Part shown: one piece after another, positions 1 through 8,595 of the stretch
Layout of the letters: each line of letters starts with the position of its first letter
Position numbering within the stretch: position 1 is the stretch's first letter
From: Nitrospira sp.
GTDB taxonomy: Bacteria > Nitrospirota > Nitrospiria > Nitrospirales > UBA8639
Direction of reading: 5' to 3'
Length of the DNA: 64,000 bases
Assembly (NCBI GenBank): GCA_024760505.1
Contig: CP058931.1
Span: forward strand, 1,560,001-1,624,000
Program-made: the position numbers and the translations under genes
The notes under the pieces: generated by a model
Seen by the model: the letters and a program-made list of their open reading frames with translations, nothing else
Told to the model about the DNA's origin: nothing
Databases searched by the model: none

Positions 1-1
1 T

Positions 2-514
2 CTTTCTCCTTATGGAATTAGTAAGCTGGCTGGAGAAAAATATCTAGCCTATTATGCAAATGCGACCGGACTCCGGTATGTGGCGCTTCGTTTTGCGAAT
101 GTTTATGGCCCCAGGCAGGACTCTGAGGGGGAGGCAGGGGTCGTGGCTATTTTCTCAAAGCAAATGCTGGATGGTGGTCAACCGATTGTCAATGGAACTG
201 GGAAGCAAACAAGAGATTTTATCTATGTAGATGATGCGGTGGAAGCGATCTTGGTGACCTTGGGAGAGGATGTTCGGGGAATTTTTAATGTGGGAACTGG
301 CCAGGAGACGACTATCAACGAATGTTATGGAATTATTAAAAGTTTAACGAAGTGCCAATGCAAAGAGCTATATGGAGCGGCAAAGAAAGGCGAGCAATTC
401 CGGAGTGTGTTGGATGTGACCAAGCTCAGAGAGGTATTTGGCTGGGATCCTCAGGTTACTTTGCAGGAAGGGCTCACCCGGACAGTCGATTTTTTTCGTG
501 GAACCGGAAAATAA
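2..514 (+). CDS. NAD-dependent epimerase/dehydratase, 3' part (5' end outside window)
   Basis: This is the C-terminal part of an extended short-chain dehydrogenase/reductase that acts on nucleotide sugars, of the GalE-like UDP-glucose 4-epimerase type. The open frame runs in from the window edge. Its first residues give YGISK, the YxxxK catalytic pair of the family, followed by RFANVYGPRQD, the usual sugar-epimerase signature, and later a YVDDAVEA segment. About 170 residues are visible, and the Rossmann NAD-binding half is missing only because the window begins here. Such genes usually sit in lipopolysaccharide or capsule sugar clusters, but the upstream context is not visible. Exact substrate unknown; it could equally be a UDP-glucuronate or dTDP-sugar epimerase. 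Confidence 0.85.
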   Translation, partial: LSPYGISKLAGEKYLAYYANATGLRYVALRFANVYGPRQDSEGEAGVVAIFSKQMLDGGQPIVNGTGKQTRDFIYVDDAVEAILVTLGEDVRGIFNVGTGQETTINECYGIIKSLTKCQCKELYGAAKKGEQFRSVLDVTKLREVFGWDPQVTLQEGLTRTVDFFRGTGK

Positions 515-564
515 CCTCTCCGTTGCCCGTAGAAGGAGAATGGTTTCACCTGATAGCTTCTCTG

Positions 565-885
565 TTAATACCTGGGAACGGATTGATCGATCTCAATGGA
601 CCAGGCTTCAATTCCTCCAATCAGATTTTTAACATTCGAGAATCCCTGTTGCAAAAGAAACCCGACGGCATCCGCACTCCGCATTCCTTTATGGCAATAC
701 GCGACAATCTCAGCGGTCGGGTCCAATTGTTTCAGGGAATGGGGGACCTGGCCAAGAGGAATCAGCACTGATCCCTCTATTTTTGCCAGGGAGTATTCGT
801 GGGGTTCTCGGACATCCAACAAGAAAATTTTATCGCCTTTATCCATGCGAGCTTTTAATTCGCGGACAGTGATGGTGTAACTCAT
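565..885 (-). CDS. Single-domain rhodanese-like protein
   Basis: This is a 106-residue single rhodanese domain that would carry sulfane sulfur on an active-site cysteine. The domain starts with VRELKARM, followed by LLDVREPHEY. The catalytic loop is CHKGMRS, matching the CxxGxR(S/T) rhodanese loop. A longer frame continues upstream, but the start at 885 is preferred because AAGGAGG lies seven bases ahead of this ATG. It is convergent with the epimerase gene and divergent from asnS. Its physiological sulfur acceptor cannot be told from sequence. Confidence 0.88.
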   Translation of the reverse strand: MSYTITVRELKARMDKGDKIFLLDVREPHEYSLAKIEGSVLIPLGQVPHSLKQLDPTAEIVAYCHKGMRSADAVGFLLQQGFSNVKNLIGGIEAWSIEIDQSVPRY

Positions 886-997
886 ATTTGAAAGCCTCCT
901 TACGTTCCTGAGGTATCTCTTGATCGACAAATGATCATAGCGGCTGAATTTTCAGGGTGTCAATTTTTTCTTTGTGAGAGCGGGAGGGAGCAGCATC

Positions 998-2299
998 ATG
1001 CCGGAACAATCGGTCGTCTCGATTGAACAGATTTCTCAGTTTGAAGGGAAGGACATTACCATCAAGGGATGGATCCGCAACCGACGCTCGAGCGGAAAAT
1101 TAAGCTTTTTGACGGTGCGTGATGGCACAGGAGATCTCCAGGCTATTTTAAGCAAAGGTGAGGTTGGCGACGAACAATTTTCTTTGTGTAGTCAGTTAAC
1201 CCAGGAGTCTTCTGTGATTCTGACTGGAAAGCCTCGAAGGGATGCTCGAGCGCCAGGTGGATTTGAACTTGATGTATCCACATTGGCAGTGATTCACATT
1301 GCAGAACCCTTTCCCATCCAACCCAAAGACCATGGAGTTGGTTTCCTGATGGAGTATCGGCATCTCTGGTTGCGGTCGCGACGCCAGCACGCCATTTTAC
1401 GGGTTCGCCATGAAATAATCCGGACGTGTCGGAATTTTTTTGATGATCGAGGTTTTACCTTAATTGATACGCCGATTTTTACCCCCAACGCCTGCGAGGG
1501 CACCACGACCTTATTTCAAACTCAATATTTTGACCAGGTAGCCTATTTAGCCCAAAGCGGTCAGTTATATGGGGAAGCGGCTGCTGCGGCTTTTGGGAAA
1601 ATATACTGTTTTGGCCCAACCTTTCGAGCGGAAAAATCAAAAACCAGACGCCATTTGATGGAGTTTTGGATGGTTGAACCGGAAATGGCCTTTGCCGACC
1701 TACCGGATGCCATGCAATTGGCAGAGGAATTGGTTTCAACGGTTATTCAGCGAGTCGTAGAAACTCGTCGACCTGAACTGGAAATCTTAGAGCGGGATAT
1801 TCCTAAATTAGAAGCCATGGCCAAACCCTTTCCGCGAATTACCTATGAAGAGGCCCTGACGCGTCTTCAACAGAAGGGGGTCGCCATTCAATTCGGCGAT
1901 GATTTCGGCGCCGATGACGAAACATCTTTAGCGCAAGAATTTGATCGTCCGGTGATTGTTCATCGATATCCGGCTGCCGCCAAAGCATTTTATATGGCTA
2001 AAGATCCAGAGAGGCCAGACTTGGCGTTATGTATGGATATGCTCGCGCCGGAGGGATATGGAGAAATTATTGGAGGAGGCCAACGAATCCATGATTTGGA
2101 TGAATTGCTGACGCAAATTAAAGCTCACGACCTTCCTGAGGAGGCCTTTAAGTGGTATGTGGATTTGCGACGATACGGAACGGTTCCTCATGCTGGTTTT
2201 GGTATGGGAATTGAGCGAGTGGTCGCCTGGATTTGTGGATTGGACCATGTTCGAGAAACGATTCCATTCCCCAGAATGCTCTATACGTTGTATCCTTAA
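998..2299 (+). CDS. asnS: Asparaginyl-tRNA synthetase
   Basis: The 433-residue product charges tRNA-Asn with asparagine (class IIb synthetase, cytosolic). It has an N-terminal OB-fold anticodon-binding domain (about 1-110, ITIKGWIRNRRSSGKLSFLTVRDG). Class II motif 2 is seen as FGPTFRAEKSKTRRHLMEFWMVEPE (described by its key FRAE...RHLxEFxMVExE residues), and motif 3 as GFGMGIERVV near the C terminus. The GGGQRIHD segment is typical of AsnRS/AspRS. Length is close to the family norm of about 430-470. A GTG exists at 974, but the ATG at 998 has GGAGGGA eight bases upstream and is preferred. A dedicated AsnRS suggests that tRNA-Asn need not be made by the transamidation route. Confidence 0.94.
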   Translation: MPEQSVVSIEQISQFEGKDITIKGWIRNRRSSGKLSFLTVRDGTGDLQAILSKGEVGDEQFSLCSQLTQESSVILTGKPRRDARAPGGFELDVSTLAVIHIAEPFPIQPKDHGVGFLMEYRHLWLRSRRQHAILRVRHEIIRTCRNFFDDRGFTLIDTPIFTPNACEGTTTLFQTQYFDQVAYLAQSGQLYGEAAAAAFGKIYCFGPTFRAEKSKTRRHLMEFWMVEPEMAFADLPDAMQLAEELVSTVIQRVVETRRPELEILERDIPKLEAMAKPFPRITYEEALTRLQQKGVAIQFGDDFGADDETSLAQEFDRPVIVHRYPAAAKAFYMAKDPERPDLALCMDMLAPEGYGEIIGGGQRIHDLDELLTQIKAHDLPEEAFKWYVDLRRYGTVPHAGFGMGIERVVAWICGLDHVRETIPFPRMLYTLYP

Positions 2300-2401
2300 A
2301 ATATTTTTTTGGAATGACCTTGAGCTTCTCGAATATTTTGGCTATGGCTCCTAAATTTTTTATTACCTAGCTTCTACTTTCTTACAACATTTTTTGAGTG
2401 C

Positions 2402-2429
2402 TTGACATCATAGGCGAGGGTTGTATACT
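2402..2429 (+). promoter_or_regulatory. Sigma70-type promoter of the dcw cluster
   Basis: A consensus -35 hexamer TTGACA (2402-2407) is followed after 16 bases by TATACT (2424-2429), one mismatch from TATAAT. The expected transcription start is near 2436, about 55 bases before rsmH. This is the strongest promoter-like sequence I found in the window. It sits exactly at the head of the tightly packed rsmH-to-divIVA series, so it is probably the main promoter of the cluster. Confidence 0.75.
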
Positions 2430-2437
2430 TCCAGATG

Positions 2438-2452
2438 TGGGAGAAAGTGGGA
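2438..2452 (+). promoter_or_regulatory. Tandem TGGGA boxes, probable MraZ operator
   Basis: Two direct repeats TGGGA (2438-2442 and 2448-2452) are separated by exactly five bases, giving a 10-bp period. They begin just downstream of the -10 element. This is the arrangement known for the MraZ repressor of the dcw cluster in Escherichia coli (TGGGN repeats separated by 5 nt). The mraZ gene normally lies immediately upstream of rsmH but is absent here, so an MraZ protein would have to be encoded elsewhere. Confidence 0.6.
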
Positions 2453-2491
2453 TGATTTCCACATATATTGTAAAAATGAAACAAGCCGTGC

Positions 2492-3406
2492 ATGAATGAT
2501 GTTCATATACCGGTACTCGTAGAGGAAATCTGTTTTTGGCTTAATCCGCTGCCTGGCGGGATCTATGTTGATTGCACTGTTGGAATTGGTGGAACGTCGC
2601 TGAAGATACTGGAAAAAACCGGAAAAAATGCTCATATTATTGGTTTGGACCGTGATTATCAGGCCATTGCTCTTGCGAAGAAGACATTAAGTGAATATGA
2701 ATCGTCTGTAAATATACTACATGGGAATTTCTCCCACATTAGAGATTTTGTTCAGAAGTCCGGCTATGAGAAGGTTGACGGGGTGGTGTTTGATTTAGGG
2801 GTGTCCTCGTTGCAGCTGGACCAGGCAGAGCGTGGATTTAGTTTTTCCCTGAGTGGGCCATTGGATATGCGAATGGATCAAACCCAGAAAGTAACAGCAG
2901 CTGATCTGGTGAATCATCTTCCGGAAAAAGAGTTAGCGGATGTCATCTTTACCTACGGTGAAGAACGGTATTCCCGTCGAATTGCCCGTGCAATCGTGCA
3001 GGCCAGAGGCGCCGGTCTTATTCAAACCACGCAGGCCTTGGTGTCTGTCCTTGAGGGTGCCCTTCCTTTTGCCTACAAAAAGGGGCGCTTACATTTTGCG
3101 ACCAGAACCTTTCAGGCGCTTCGGATACGCGTGAATCGTGAATTGGACTTGCTCGAGCCGGCTCTCCGGGACGCCATCGACCTGTTGAAGGATGGCGGAA
3201 GGGTGTGTGTCGTCGCATTTCACTCGTTAGAAGATCGTATTGTGAAGCAGACGTTTCGTTCTCTGGCGCAGAGAGAGCATCCAAAAGTTGCATTGCTGGT
3301 CAAGAAGCCTGTGATTCCGAGTGTGTCGGAAATACAACAAAATCCTCGTGCCAGAAGCGCTAAGTTACGTGTGGCCGAGCGCCTTCCGGAAGGAGAGACC
3401 CTATGA
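2492..3406 (+). CDS. rsmH: 16S rRNA (cytosine-1402-N4)-methyltransferase RsmH (MraW)
   Basis: RsmH methylates N4 of C1402 in 16S rRNA using S-adenosylmethionine. The 304-residue protein starts HIPVLVEEI and then has the SAM-binding motif VDCTVGIGGTS with GLDRD. It also shows the family blocks FDLGVSSLQLD, RGFSF and LDMRMD, and ends with AFHSLEDRIVKQ and the basic region NPRARSAKLRVAERL, all characteristic of RsmH. It is the first gene of the dcw cluster and overlaps ftsL by four bases. No good ribosome binding site precedes the ATG. A seven-codon frame from 2476 overlaps the start out of frame, which could mean translational coupling, but this is speculative. Confidence 0.95.
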   Translation: MNDVHIPVLVEEICFWLNPLPGGIYVDCTVGIGGTSLKILEKTGKNAHIIGLDRDYQAIALAKKTLSEYESSVNILHGNFSHIRDFVQKSGYEKVDGVVFDLGVSSLQLDQAERGFSFSLSGPLDMRMDQTQKVTAADLVNHLPEKELADVIFTYGEERYSRRIARAIVQARGAGLIQTTQALVSVLEGALPFAYKKGRLHFATRTFQALRIRVNRELDLLEPALRDAIDLLKDGGRVCVVAFHSLEDRIVKQTFRSLAQREHPKVALLVKKPVIPSVSEIQQNPRARSAKLRVAERLPEGETL

Positions 3407-3750
3407 GGAAAAACGTGTTCCTTGGCGTCATGATTCTATTGGGAGTGTGGTGTCTGCTCTATGTTGGGGTCAAGATAGACATGTGGCGACTGGGGTATGC
3501 CATTGAAGAGTTAGAAACTCAGCGTGCGGTATTCAAAAAACAGCAAGAAGGCTTGCAGGTTCGGCTGTCGCAGTTAACGGATCCGCAACGAGTTGCCCAA
3601 CGGGCGCAAAGTCAATTGGGACTCACCGTGGCTCAGGAAGGGCAGATCGTTATGGTCTCCCTGGATACGTTACCCCAGTCTGAAACGGATGGAAATTTTC
3701 CTGTTCGTTTGGTCCGGGAGTTTGGCAATACCGTCGTGAGCCTTCCGTGA
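3403..3750 (+). CDS. ftsL: Cell division protein FtsL
   Basis: This is a 115-residue bitopic membrane protein of the divisome FtsQBL subcomplex. It has a short cytoplasmic N terminus, one membrane segment (about residues 5-23, FLGVMILLGVWCLLYVGV), a heptad-rich region (about 30-58) and a PQRVAQRAQSQLGL segment that resembles conserved FtsL periplasmic motifs. FtsL sequences diverge strongly, so the call leans on size, topology and position between rsmH and ftsI. The ATGA overlap with rsmH and GTGA overlap with ftsI indicate translational coupling. Confidence 0.85.
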   Translation: MRKNVFLGVMILLGVWCLLYVGVKIDMWRLGYAIEELETQRAVFKKQQEGLQVRLSQLTDPQRVAQRAQSQLGLTVAQEGQIVMVSLDTLPQSETDGNFPVRLVREFGNTVVSLP

Positions 3751-5516
3751 AAACACCCTCTCAGGACATTCATCCCGTCTGTCGAATCCGAAGTGGCATT
3801 GTCTGCTTGGGCCTCCTTTGCGGGTTTGTGCTTATTGGTTGCCGACTGTTTTACCTACAGGTCCTTCAAGCGGACGTTGGGGCTCATCAGGCACAACAGC
3901 AACACGAAAAAACCGTGATTGTTCAGCCGGATCGAGGGGTCATTGTTGATCGACAAGGTCATCCACTGGCTCTCAATGTGGAAGTGTCCTCACTGTATGT
4001 GAGGCCGCCGTCCTTGAATGATCCACAACGGGTTGCCCGATCCCTAGCGCCGATCTTACAAATGCCGGTCAAGGAATTACGCGATTTGTTTACACGAAAT
4101 CAGCCATACGTGTGGGTTAAACGCAATATTCCGGAACCCGTCGTCAAGGAAGTGGAGGCATTGAACATATCCGGATTGGGATTGACCAAAGAACCGCATC
4201 GTTTTTATCCCAAGGGAGAATTGGTATCTCATCTCGTGGGGTTTGCCGGAATTGATAGCCAGGGATTAGAAGGGGTGGAACTTCAATATGAGTCCTATCT
4301 ACGGGGTGAAAAAAACCTGGTGAAATACCAAAGGGACGCGTTGGGCAGAAAGCTTGCCTCACCCCCAAGTCATGATTCTGTACCCTTGTCGACCGGGTAT
4401 CATCTCACTTTGACCATAGATGAGGTTGTCCAATTCATTGCGGAGGCGGAGTTGGCCCAAGCCTTGAAGCAAAGCGGCGCGAAATCTGGAAGCATTGTGA
4501 TCATGGATCCCTTAACCGGAGCGATTCTGGCGTGGGCACTGCATCCGACCTTTGACCCTAATCACTTAGGGCAGTTTTCCACTCAGGATTGGCGAAATCG
4601 ACTGGTGACGGATCCCTATGAGCCGGGGTCGACGTTGAAAATTGTGGTGGCAGCGGCGGCGCTTGAAGAGCAAGTGATGGCTCCAGACACGTTAATCTAT
4701 GGGGGTGATGGAAAAATGTCGGTGGCAGGGACCATTGTTCATGATCCTGCAAAAACCAGCTGGATGACGTTTTCCGAAGCGGTGGCGCAATCGAGTAATG
4801 TGGGTGCGATCAAAGTCGCCATGGAATTAGGGCAAGACCGGGTTTTTCGATATTTAAAAGCGTTTGGGTTTGGAGAAAAAACCGAAATCGATCTTCCGGG
4901 AGAGTCCTCAGGGATACTCCGAGAGCCCAATAAATGGAGTGGTCGAAGCCTTTCTTCCATTGCCATGGGCCAGGAAATCGCCGTCACCCCGATTCAAATG
5001 GTCACAGCTATGTCAGTGGTGGCCAATGGTGGTTGGCTAATGACGCCTTACGTCGTCTCTTCGATCCTGGATTCAAACGGACAGGCGGTCTTGACCAAAG
5101 ATCCGCAACCCAAACGGCGACCCATTTCGCTTGAGACAACCGGCACGTTAACTAGGATTCTCGAACTGGCCGTAGAGGCAGGAACAGGAAAGCGTGCCAG
5201 GCTTGCCGGATATCGAGCTGCGGGAAAGACGGGGACGGCTCAAAAAATTGACCCGAAAACCGGGTCCTACTCTTCTTCACAAGTGATTGCCTCGTTTGTC
5301 GGATTTGCACCAGTTGAGCGCCCGCGTCTTGCCATGTTAGTCGTCATTGATGAGCCGACGATTGGGAACTGGGGCGGGGAAATTGCCGCTCCGGTCTTTC
5401 GAAAGGTCGCTGAGCGCGTCTTGCCCCATTTGGGAGTGTTGCCAGGTGGATCCGCAGTCATTCGCACGGCTGCGGCCAATTCGCCAATTTCTTCACCGCA
5501 GCCCATTGTGCAGTAA
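3747..5516 (+). CDS. ftsI: Division-specific peptidoglycan transpeptidase FtsI (PBP3)
   Basis: FtsI is the class B penicillin-binding protein that cross-links septal peptidoglycan together with FtsW. The 589-residue protein has one N-terminal membrane segment (about 18-40), a dimerisation domain and a transpeptidase domain. The three active-site motifs are present: SxxK as S295-T-L-K in EPGSTLK, SxN as S349-S-N351, and K494-T-G in GKTGTAQK. The GTG start overlaps the ftsL stop by four bases. No PASTA domains are seen. MurE follows after three bases. Confidence 0.95.
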   Translation: MKTPSQDIHPVCRIRSGIVCLGLLCGFVLIGCRLFYLQVLQADVGAHQAQQQHEKTVIVQPDRGVIVDRQGHPLALNVEVSSLYVRPPSLNDPQRVARSLAPILQMPVKELRDLFTRNQPYVWVKRNIPEPVVKEVEALNISGLGLTKEPHRFYPKGELVSHLVGFAGIDSQGLEGVELQYESYLRGEKNLVKYQRDALGRKLASPPSHDSVPLSTGYHLTLTIDEVVQFIAEAELAQALKQSGAKSGSIVIMDPLTGAILAWALHPTFDPNHLGQFSTQDWRNRLVTDPYEPGSTLKIVVAAAALEEQVMAPDTLIYGGDGKMSVAGTIVHDPAKTSWMTFSEAVAQSSNVGAIKVAMELGQDRVFRYLKAFGFGEKTEIDLPGESSGILREPNKWSGRSLSSIAMGQEIAVTPIQMVTAMSVVANGGWLMTPYVVSSILDSNGQAVLTKDPQPKRRPISLETTGTLTRILELAVEAGTGKRARLAGYRAAGKTGTAQKIDPKTGSYSSSQVIASFVGFAPVERPRLAMLVVIDEPTIGNWGGEIAAPVFRKVAERVLPHLGVLPGGSAVIRTAAANSPISSPQPIVQ

Positions 5517-5519
5517 TCT

Positions 5520-7034
5520 GTGACGCTTCAAGAGCTTCTTGCCTCACTGGATACGGTGGTAAGTGAAGGGGATCTTCAGGCTGAGGTTGTGTCCGTTACC
5601 GAGGACTCCCGACAAGTGAAACCTGGTTCAGTATTTGTGGCCATCAAGGGGGAGCACTATGATGGACATCAGTTTGTGAGACTGGCTCAAAAGCAAGGGG
5701 CAGTTGGTGTGGTGGTGGAGGAGAGATTTGAGACACAGAATCCACCATTAGCAGGAAACTCGTCTGCGCTCATTCGAGTGACAAATTCCCGGAAGGCTTT
5801 GGGGTTGTTGGCGGCAAAACTTTCGGGTATGCCCTCTGTCCACCTGCACATGGTGGGTGTCACGGGAACGAATGGCAAAACCACGGTGACGCACTTAGCC
5901 AAATCCCTGCTGGAAGCTCAAGGACATCATGTAGGACTGTTGGGGACCGTAGGCTATGTGTTCGGGACAGAGCGACGTGTGGCGTCACATACCACCCCGG
6001 CTCCTGTCGAGCTCCAGAACATGTTGAGTGCCATGGTCAATGCCGGAATGGATGTCGCGGTCATGGAGGTCTCTTCCCATGCGTTGGCCTTAGATCGGAT
6101 AGCCGGCTGTGAATTCGACATCGTCGTGTTTACCAATCTGACGCAAGACCATTTAGATTTTCATCACACATTGGATGCCTATTTTCAGGCGAAACTCCGT
6201 TTATTTACCGAATGCGTCGATAGCGGTCAGAAGACCCGCCCCAAACGAGCCCTTGTCAATGCGGATGATGAACGGGCTTTCTTGATTCTTCAACATTGTT
6301 CCATTCCGACTTGGACATATGGGCTCCATTCCCACGCAGACATCAGGGCGGAATCCGTCCGCCTTTCTATGGGAGGAACGGAATTTCTGGTGAACAGTCC
6401 CAAGGGCCCGTTGACAATCAATAGCCAATTGGTGGGAGAACACAATGTGTCGAATATGCTGGCTGCGATCGGAATTGGCCTGGAAATGGGTATGACGGTT
6501 CCGATGATCGAACAAGCCGTGCAGTCAGTGGCCAATGTACCTGGACGGTTTGAACGCATCAATGAGGGCCAGCCATTTACGGTCGTCGTGGATTATGCGC
6601 ATACCGAAGATGCGCTGTATCGGTTGCTTCGAGCGGCGAAGGCCATTACAAAAGGACGCATCATTACCCTCTTTGGTTGTGGGGGCGACCGGGATCCCGG
6701 AAAACGGCCCAAGATGGGGCAGGTTGCGGCACGCCATAGCGATGTGGTGATAGTCACGTCCGATAATCCACGAACGGAAAATCCCGAAACAATTCTGACT
6801 CAAATAGAACAGGGCATTCAATCCCTGCTTCCGGAAGAACGGTGTCCCTATCGGATCATTACCGATCGCGCCGAAGCCATTCATGCCGCGGTTTCAGAAG
6901 CCAGGGACGGAGATCTGTTGTTGATCGCGGGGAAGGGGCATGAAGACTATCAAATTCTCGGCACTCAAAAAATTCATTTTGATGATCGCGAAGAAGCCAG
7001 GAAGGCCATCCATCGACAGATGGGTTCCCGGTAG
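5520..7034 (+). CDS. murE: UDP-MurNAc-tripeptide synthetase MurE (meso-diaminopimelate type)
   Basis: MurE adds the third amino acid to UDP-MurNAc-L-Ala-D-Glu in the cytoplasm using ATP. The 504-residue protein has the Mur ligase P-loop TGTNGKTT (115-122), the VMEVSSHAL block, LTQDHLDFH and the ligase C-terminal domain with FGCGGDRD. The specificity motif reads DNPR (415-418), which is the meso-diaminopimelate form rather than the DDPN form of lysine-adding enzymes. GTG start, three bases after ftsI. It is part of the continuous cluster. Confidence 0.95.
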   Translation: MTLQELLASLDTVVSEGDLQAEVVSVTEDSRQVKPGSVFVAIKGEHYDGHQFVRLAQKQGAVGVVVEERFETQNPPLAGNSSALIRVTNSRKALGLLAAKLSGMPSVHLHMVGVTGTNGKTTVTHLAKSLLEAQGHHVGLLGTVGYVFGTERRVASHTTPAPVELQNMLSAMVNAGMDVAVMEVSSHALALDRIAGCEFDIVVFTNLTQDHLDFHHTLDAYFQAKLRLFTECVDSGQKTRPKRALVNADDERAFLILQHCSIPTWTYGLHSHADIRAESVRLSMGGTEFLVNSPKGPLTINSQLVGEHNVSNMLAAIGIGLEMGMTVPMIEQAVQSVANVPGRFERINEGQPFTVVVDYAHTEDALYRLLRAAKAITKGRIITLFGCGGDRDPGKRPKMGQVAARHSDVVIVTSDNPRTENPETILTQIEQGIQSLLPEERCPYRIITDRAEAIHAAVSEARDGDLLLIAGKGHEDYQILGTQKIHFDDREEARKAIHRQMGSR

Positions 7035-7049
7035 CGCGGACGATTCAAG

Positions 7050-8465
7050 ATGGCAGCTTTTGAGATCAACGAAGTGCTCGATGCGACGGAGGGGAGGTTG
7101 CTCCTACAGGGACCACAGAAGGGGAGAATGCTTCGAGTGCAAACTGATTCGCGGGAGATCAAGTCCGGTGATTTGTTTCTGGCCTTGAAAGGGGAGAAAT
7201 TCGATGGCCATGAATTTGTGATAACGGCCTGCAAGCTGGGAGCCCGAGGTGTGGTGGTTGAGGAGGCGCAGGCCCGGAAGATGTTGAAGCAAGTACGTCA
7301 GGCTGGCCCGGGTCCTGTCATGGTGGTGGCGGTAAACAATACTCTGCGAGCTTATCAGGACTTAGCCAGGTTTCATCGATTGCGCTTTTCAATTCCGGTG
7401 GTGGCCATTACCGGTAGCAATGGAAAAACGACGACAAAGGAAATGGTGTATCAGGTGCTGGCGACTCGCTGGCGCGTCCATAAAACGCAAGGGAATTTTA
7501 ACAATGCCATAGGTGTACCCAGGACGCTCCTGGGTCTTCACTCCGGACACCAGGCTGCCGTCATAGAGATGGGGGTGGATCAAGTGGGGCAGACGACTCA
7601 ATTGTGTGACATGACCAGGCCTACGGCAGGGGTGATCACCAATGTCGGTCCCGACCATTTGGAATTTTACGGCACAATGGCCAGGTCGGCGACATCGAAA
7701 GCTGAACTATTGGATTGGCTTCCTCGAACTGATGGCGCGGCAATTCTGAATGCAGACGACCGCTATTTTGAAATGTTTTCCCGGAAAGCGAAATGCCCGG
7801 TGATCTCATTCGGGATGTCGGCTCAGGCGGATGTTCGGGCGGCCGACTTGGAGTGGAACGGACGGAGCACGGAATTTCGCCTGTTTTTACCTCATCGAAA
7901 ATTGGCCAAACGAGCGAGTGTGCGAATCATGGGCCCGCACAATATTGCCAATGCCCTGGCCGGCGCGTCAGTGGGTTGTGGCATGGGATTGTCGGGCGAT
8001 GACATCGTTTCGGGATTACAAAAGTTTCGCCCCGCTCCGATGCGGTCGGAGATCCGCAGGTGGGGTGGAGTGCTGTATCTCTATGATTGTTATAACGCCA
8101 ACCCTGCGTCAGTCAAAGCCGCGTTGGAATCGCTTGTTGGGCTGAATGCTGTCAGAAGGACGATCGCCGTATTGGGTGACATGCTTGAGTTGGGGCCTAA
8201 AGAAGCGCAGTTTCATCGGGAAATCGGACGCGATGCTGCCAGGCACCATGTCACCCATTTAATTGCCTGTGGTGCGTTTGGACACAACATGTCCGAAGGT
8301 GCTCGAACAGTACACGGACCCACGCGGGTGTCCGTGGTGAAAGATGCCACGGAAGCCGGGGCCTTGCTGAAAACAATGGTGAAGCGTGGGGATGCTGTGC
8401 TCATTAAGGCTTCCCGTGGAGCAAAAATGGAACGAGTGCTCGATGCCGTCCGCCCCGGGTCCTAG
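7050..8465 (+). CDS. murF: UDP-MurNAc-tripeptide-D-Ala-D-Ala ligase MurF
   Basis: MurF joins the D-Ala-D-Ala dipeptide to UDP-MurNAc-tripeptide, the last cytoplasmic step before lipid I. The 471-residue product has the P-loop ITGSNGKTTTKEM, the substrate blocks QGNFNNAIGVPRTLL, EMG and ITNVGPDHLEF, and the MurF-typical YNANPAS motif followed by AVLGDMLELG. It lies 15 bases after murE. The ATG lacks a clear Shine-Dalgarno sequence, so translation may be coupled to murE. A 130-base gap separates it from mraY. Confidence 0.95.
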   Translation: MAAFEINEVLDATEGRLLLQGPQKGRMLRVQTDSREIKSGDLFLALKGEKFDGHEFVITACKLGARGVVVEEAQARKMLKQVRQAGPGPVMVVAVNNTLRAYQDLARFHRLRFSIPVVAITGSNGKTTTKEMVYQVLATRWRVHKTQGNFNNAIGVPRTLLGLHSGHQAAVIEMGVDQVGQTTQLCDMTRPTAGVITNVGPDHLEFYGTMARSATSKAELLDWLPRTDGAAILNADDRYFEMFSRKAKCPVISFGMSAQADVRAADLEWNGRSTEFRLFLPHRKLAKRASVRIMGPHNIANALAGASVGCGMGLSGDDIVSGLQKFRPAPMRSEIRRWGGVLYLYDCYNANPASVKAALESLVGLNAVRRTIAVLGDMLELGPKEAQFHREIGRDAARHHVTHLIACGAFGHNMSEGARTVHGPTRVSVVKDATEAGALLKTMVKRGDAVLIKASRGAKMERVLDAVRPGS

Positions 8466-8595
8466 ACTGCACGAATCGGGCTGGATACCAGGGCCATAAG
8501 GAGTCCTCGAGAGTGAAACGTCTGACCGTGATGATGCATGAGCAACAATATCTGGGCGAGGCTTCTTTTCCTCAACCCGAAGAAAGTACATCCTA

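Noticed and set aside
2476..2499. Seven-codon leader frame overlapping the rsmH start
   Set aside because: Too short to judge, without a ribosome binding site; noted under rsmH only.
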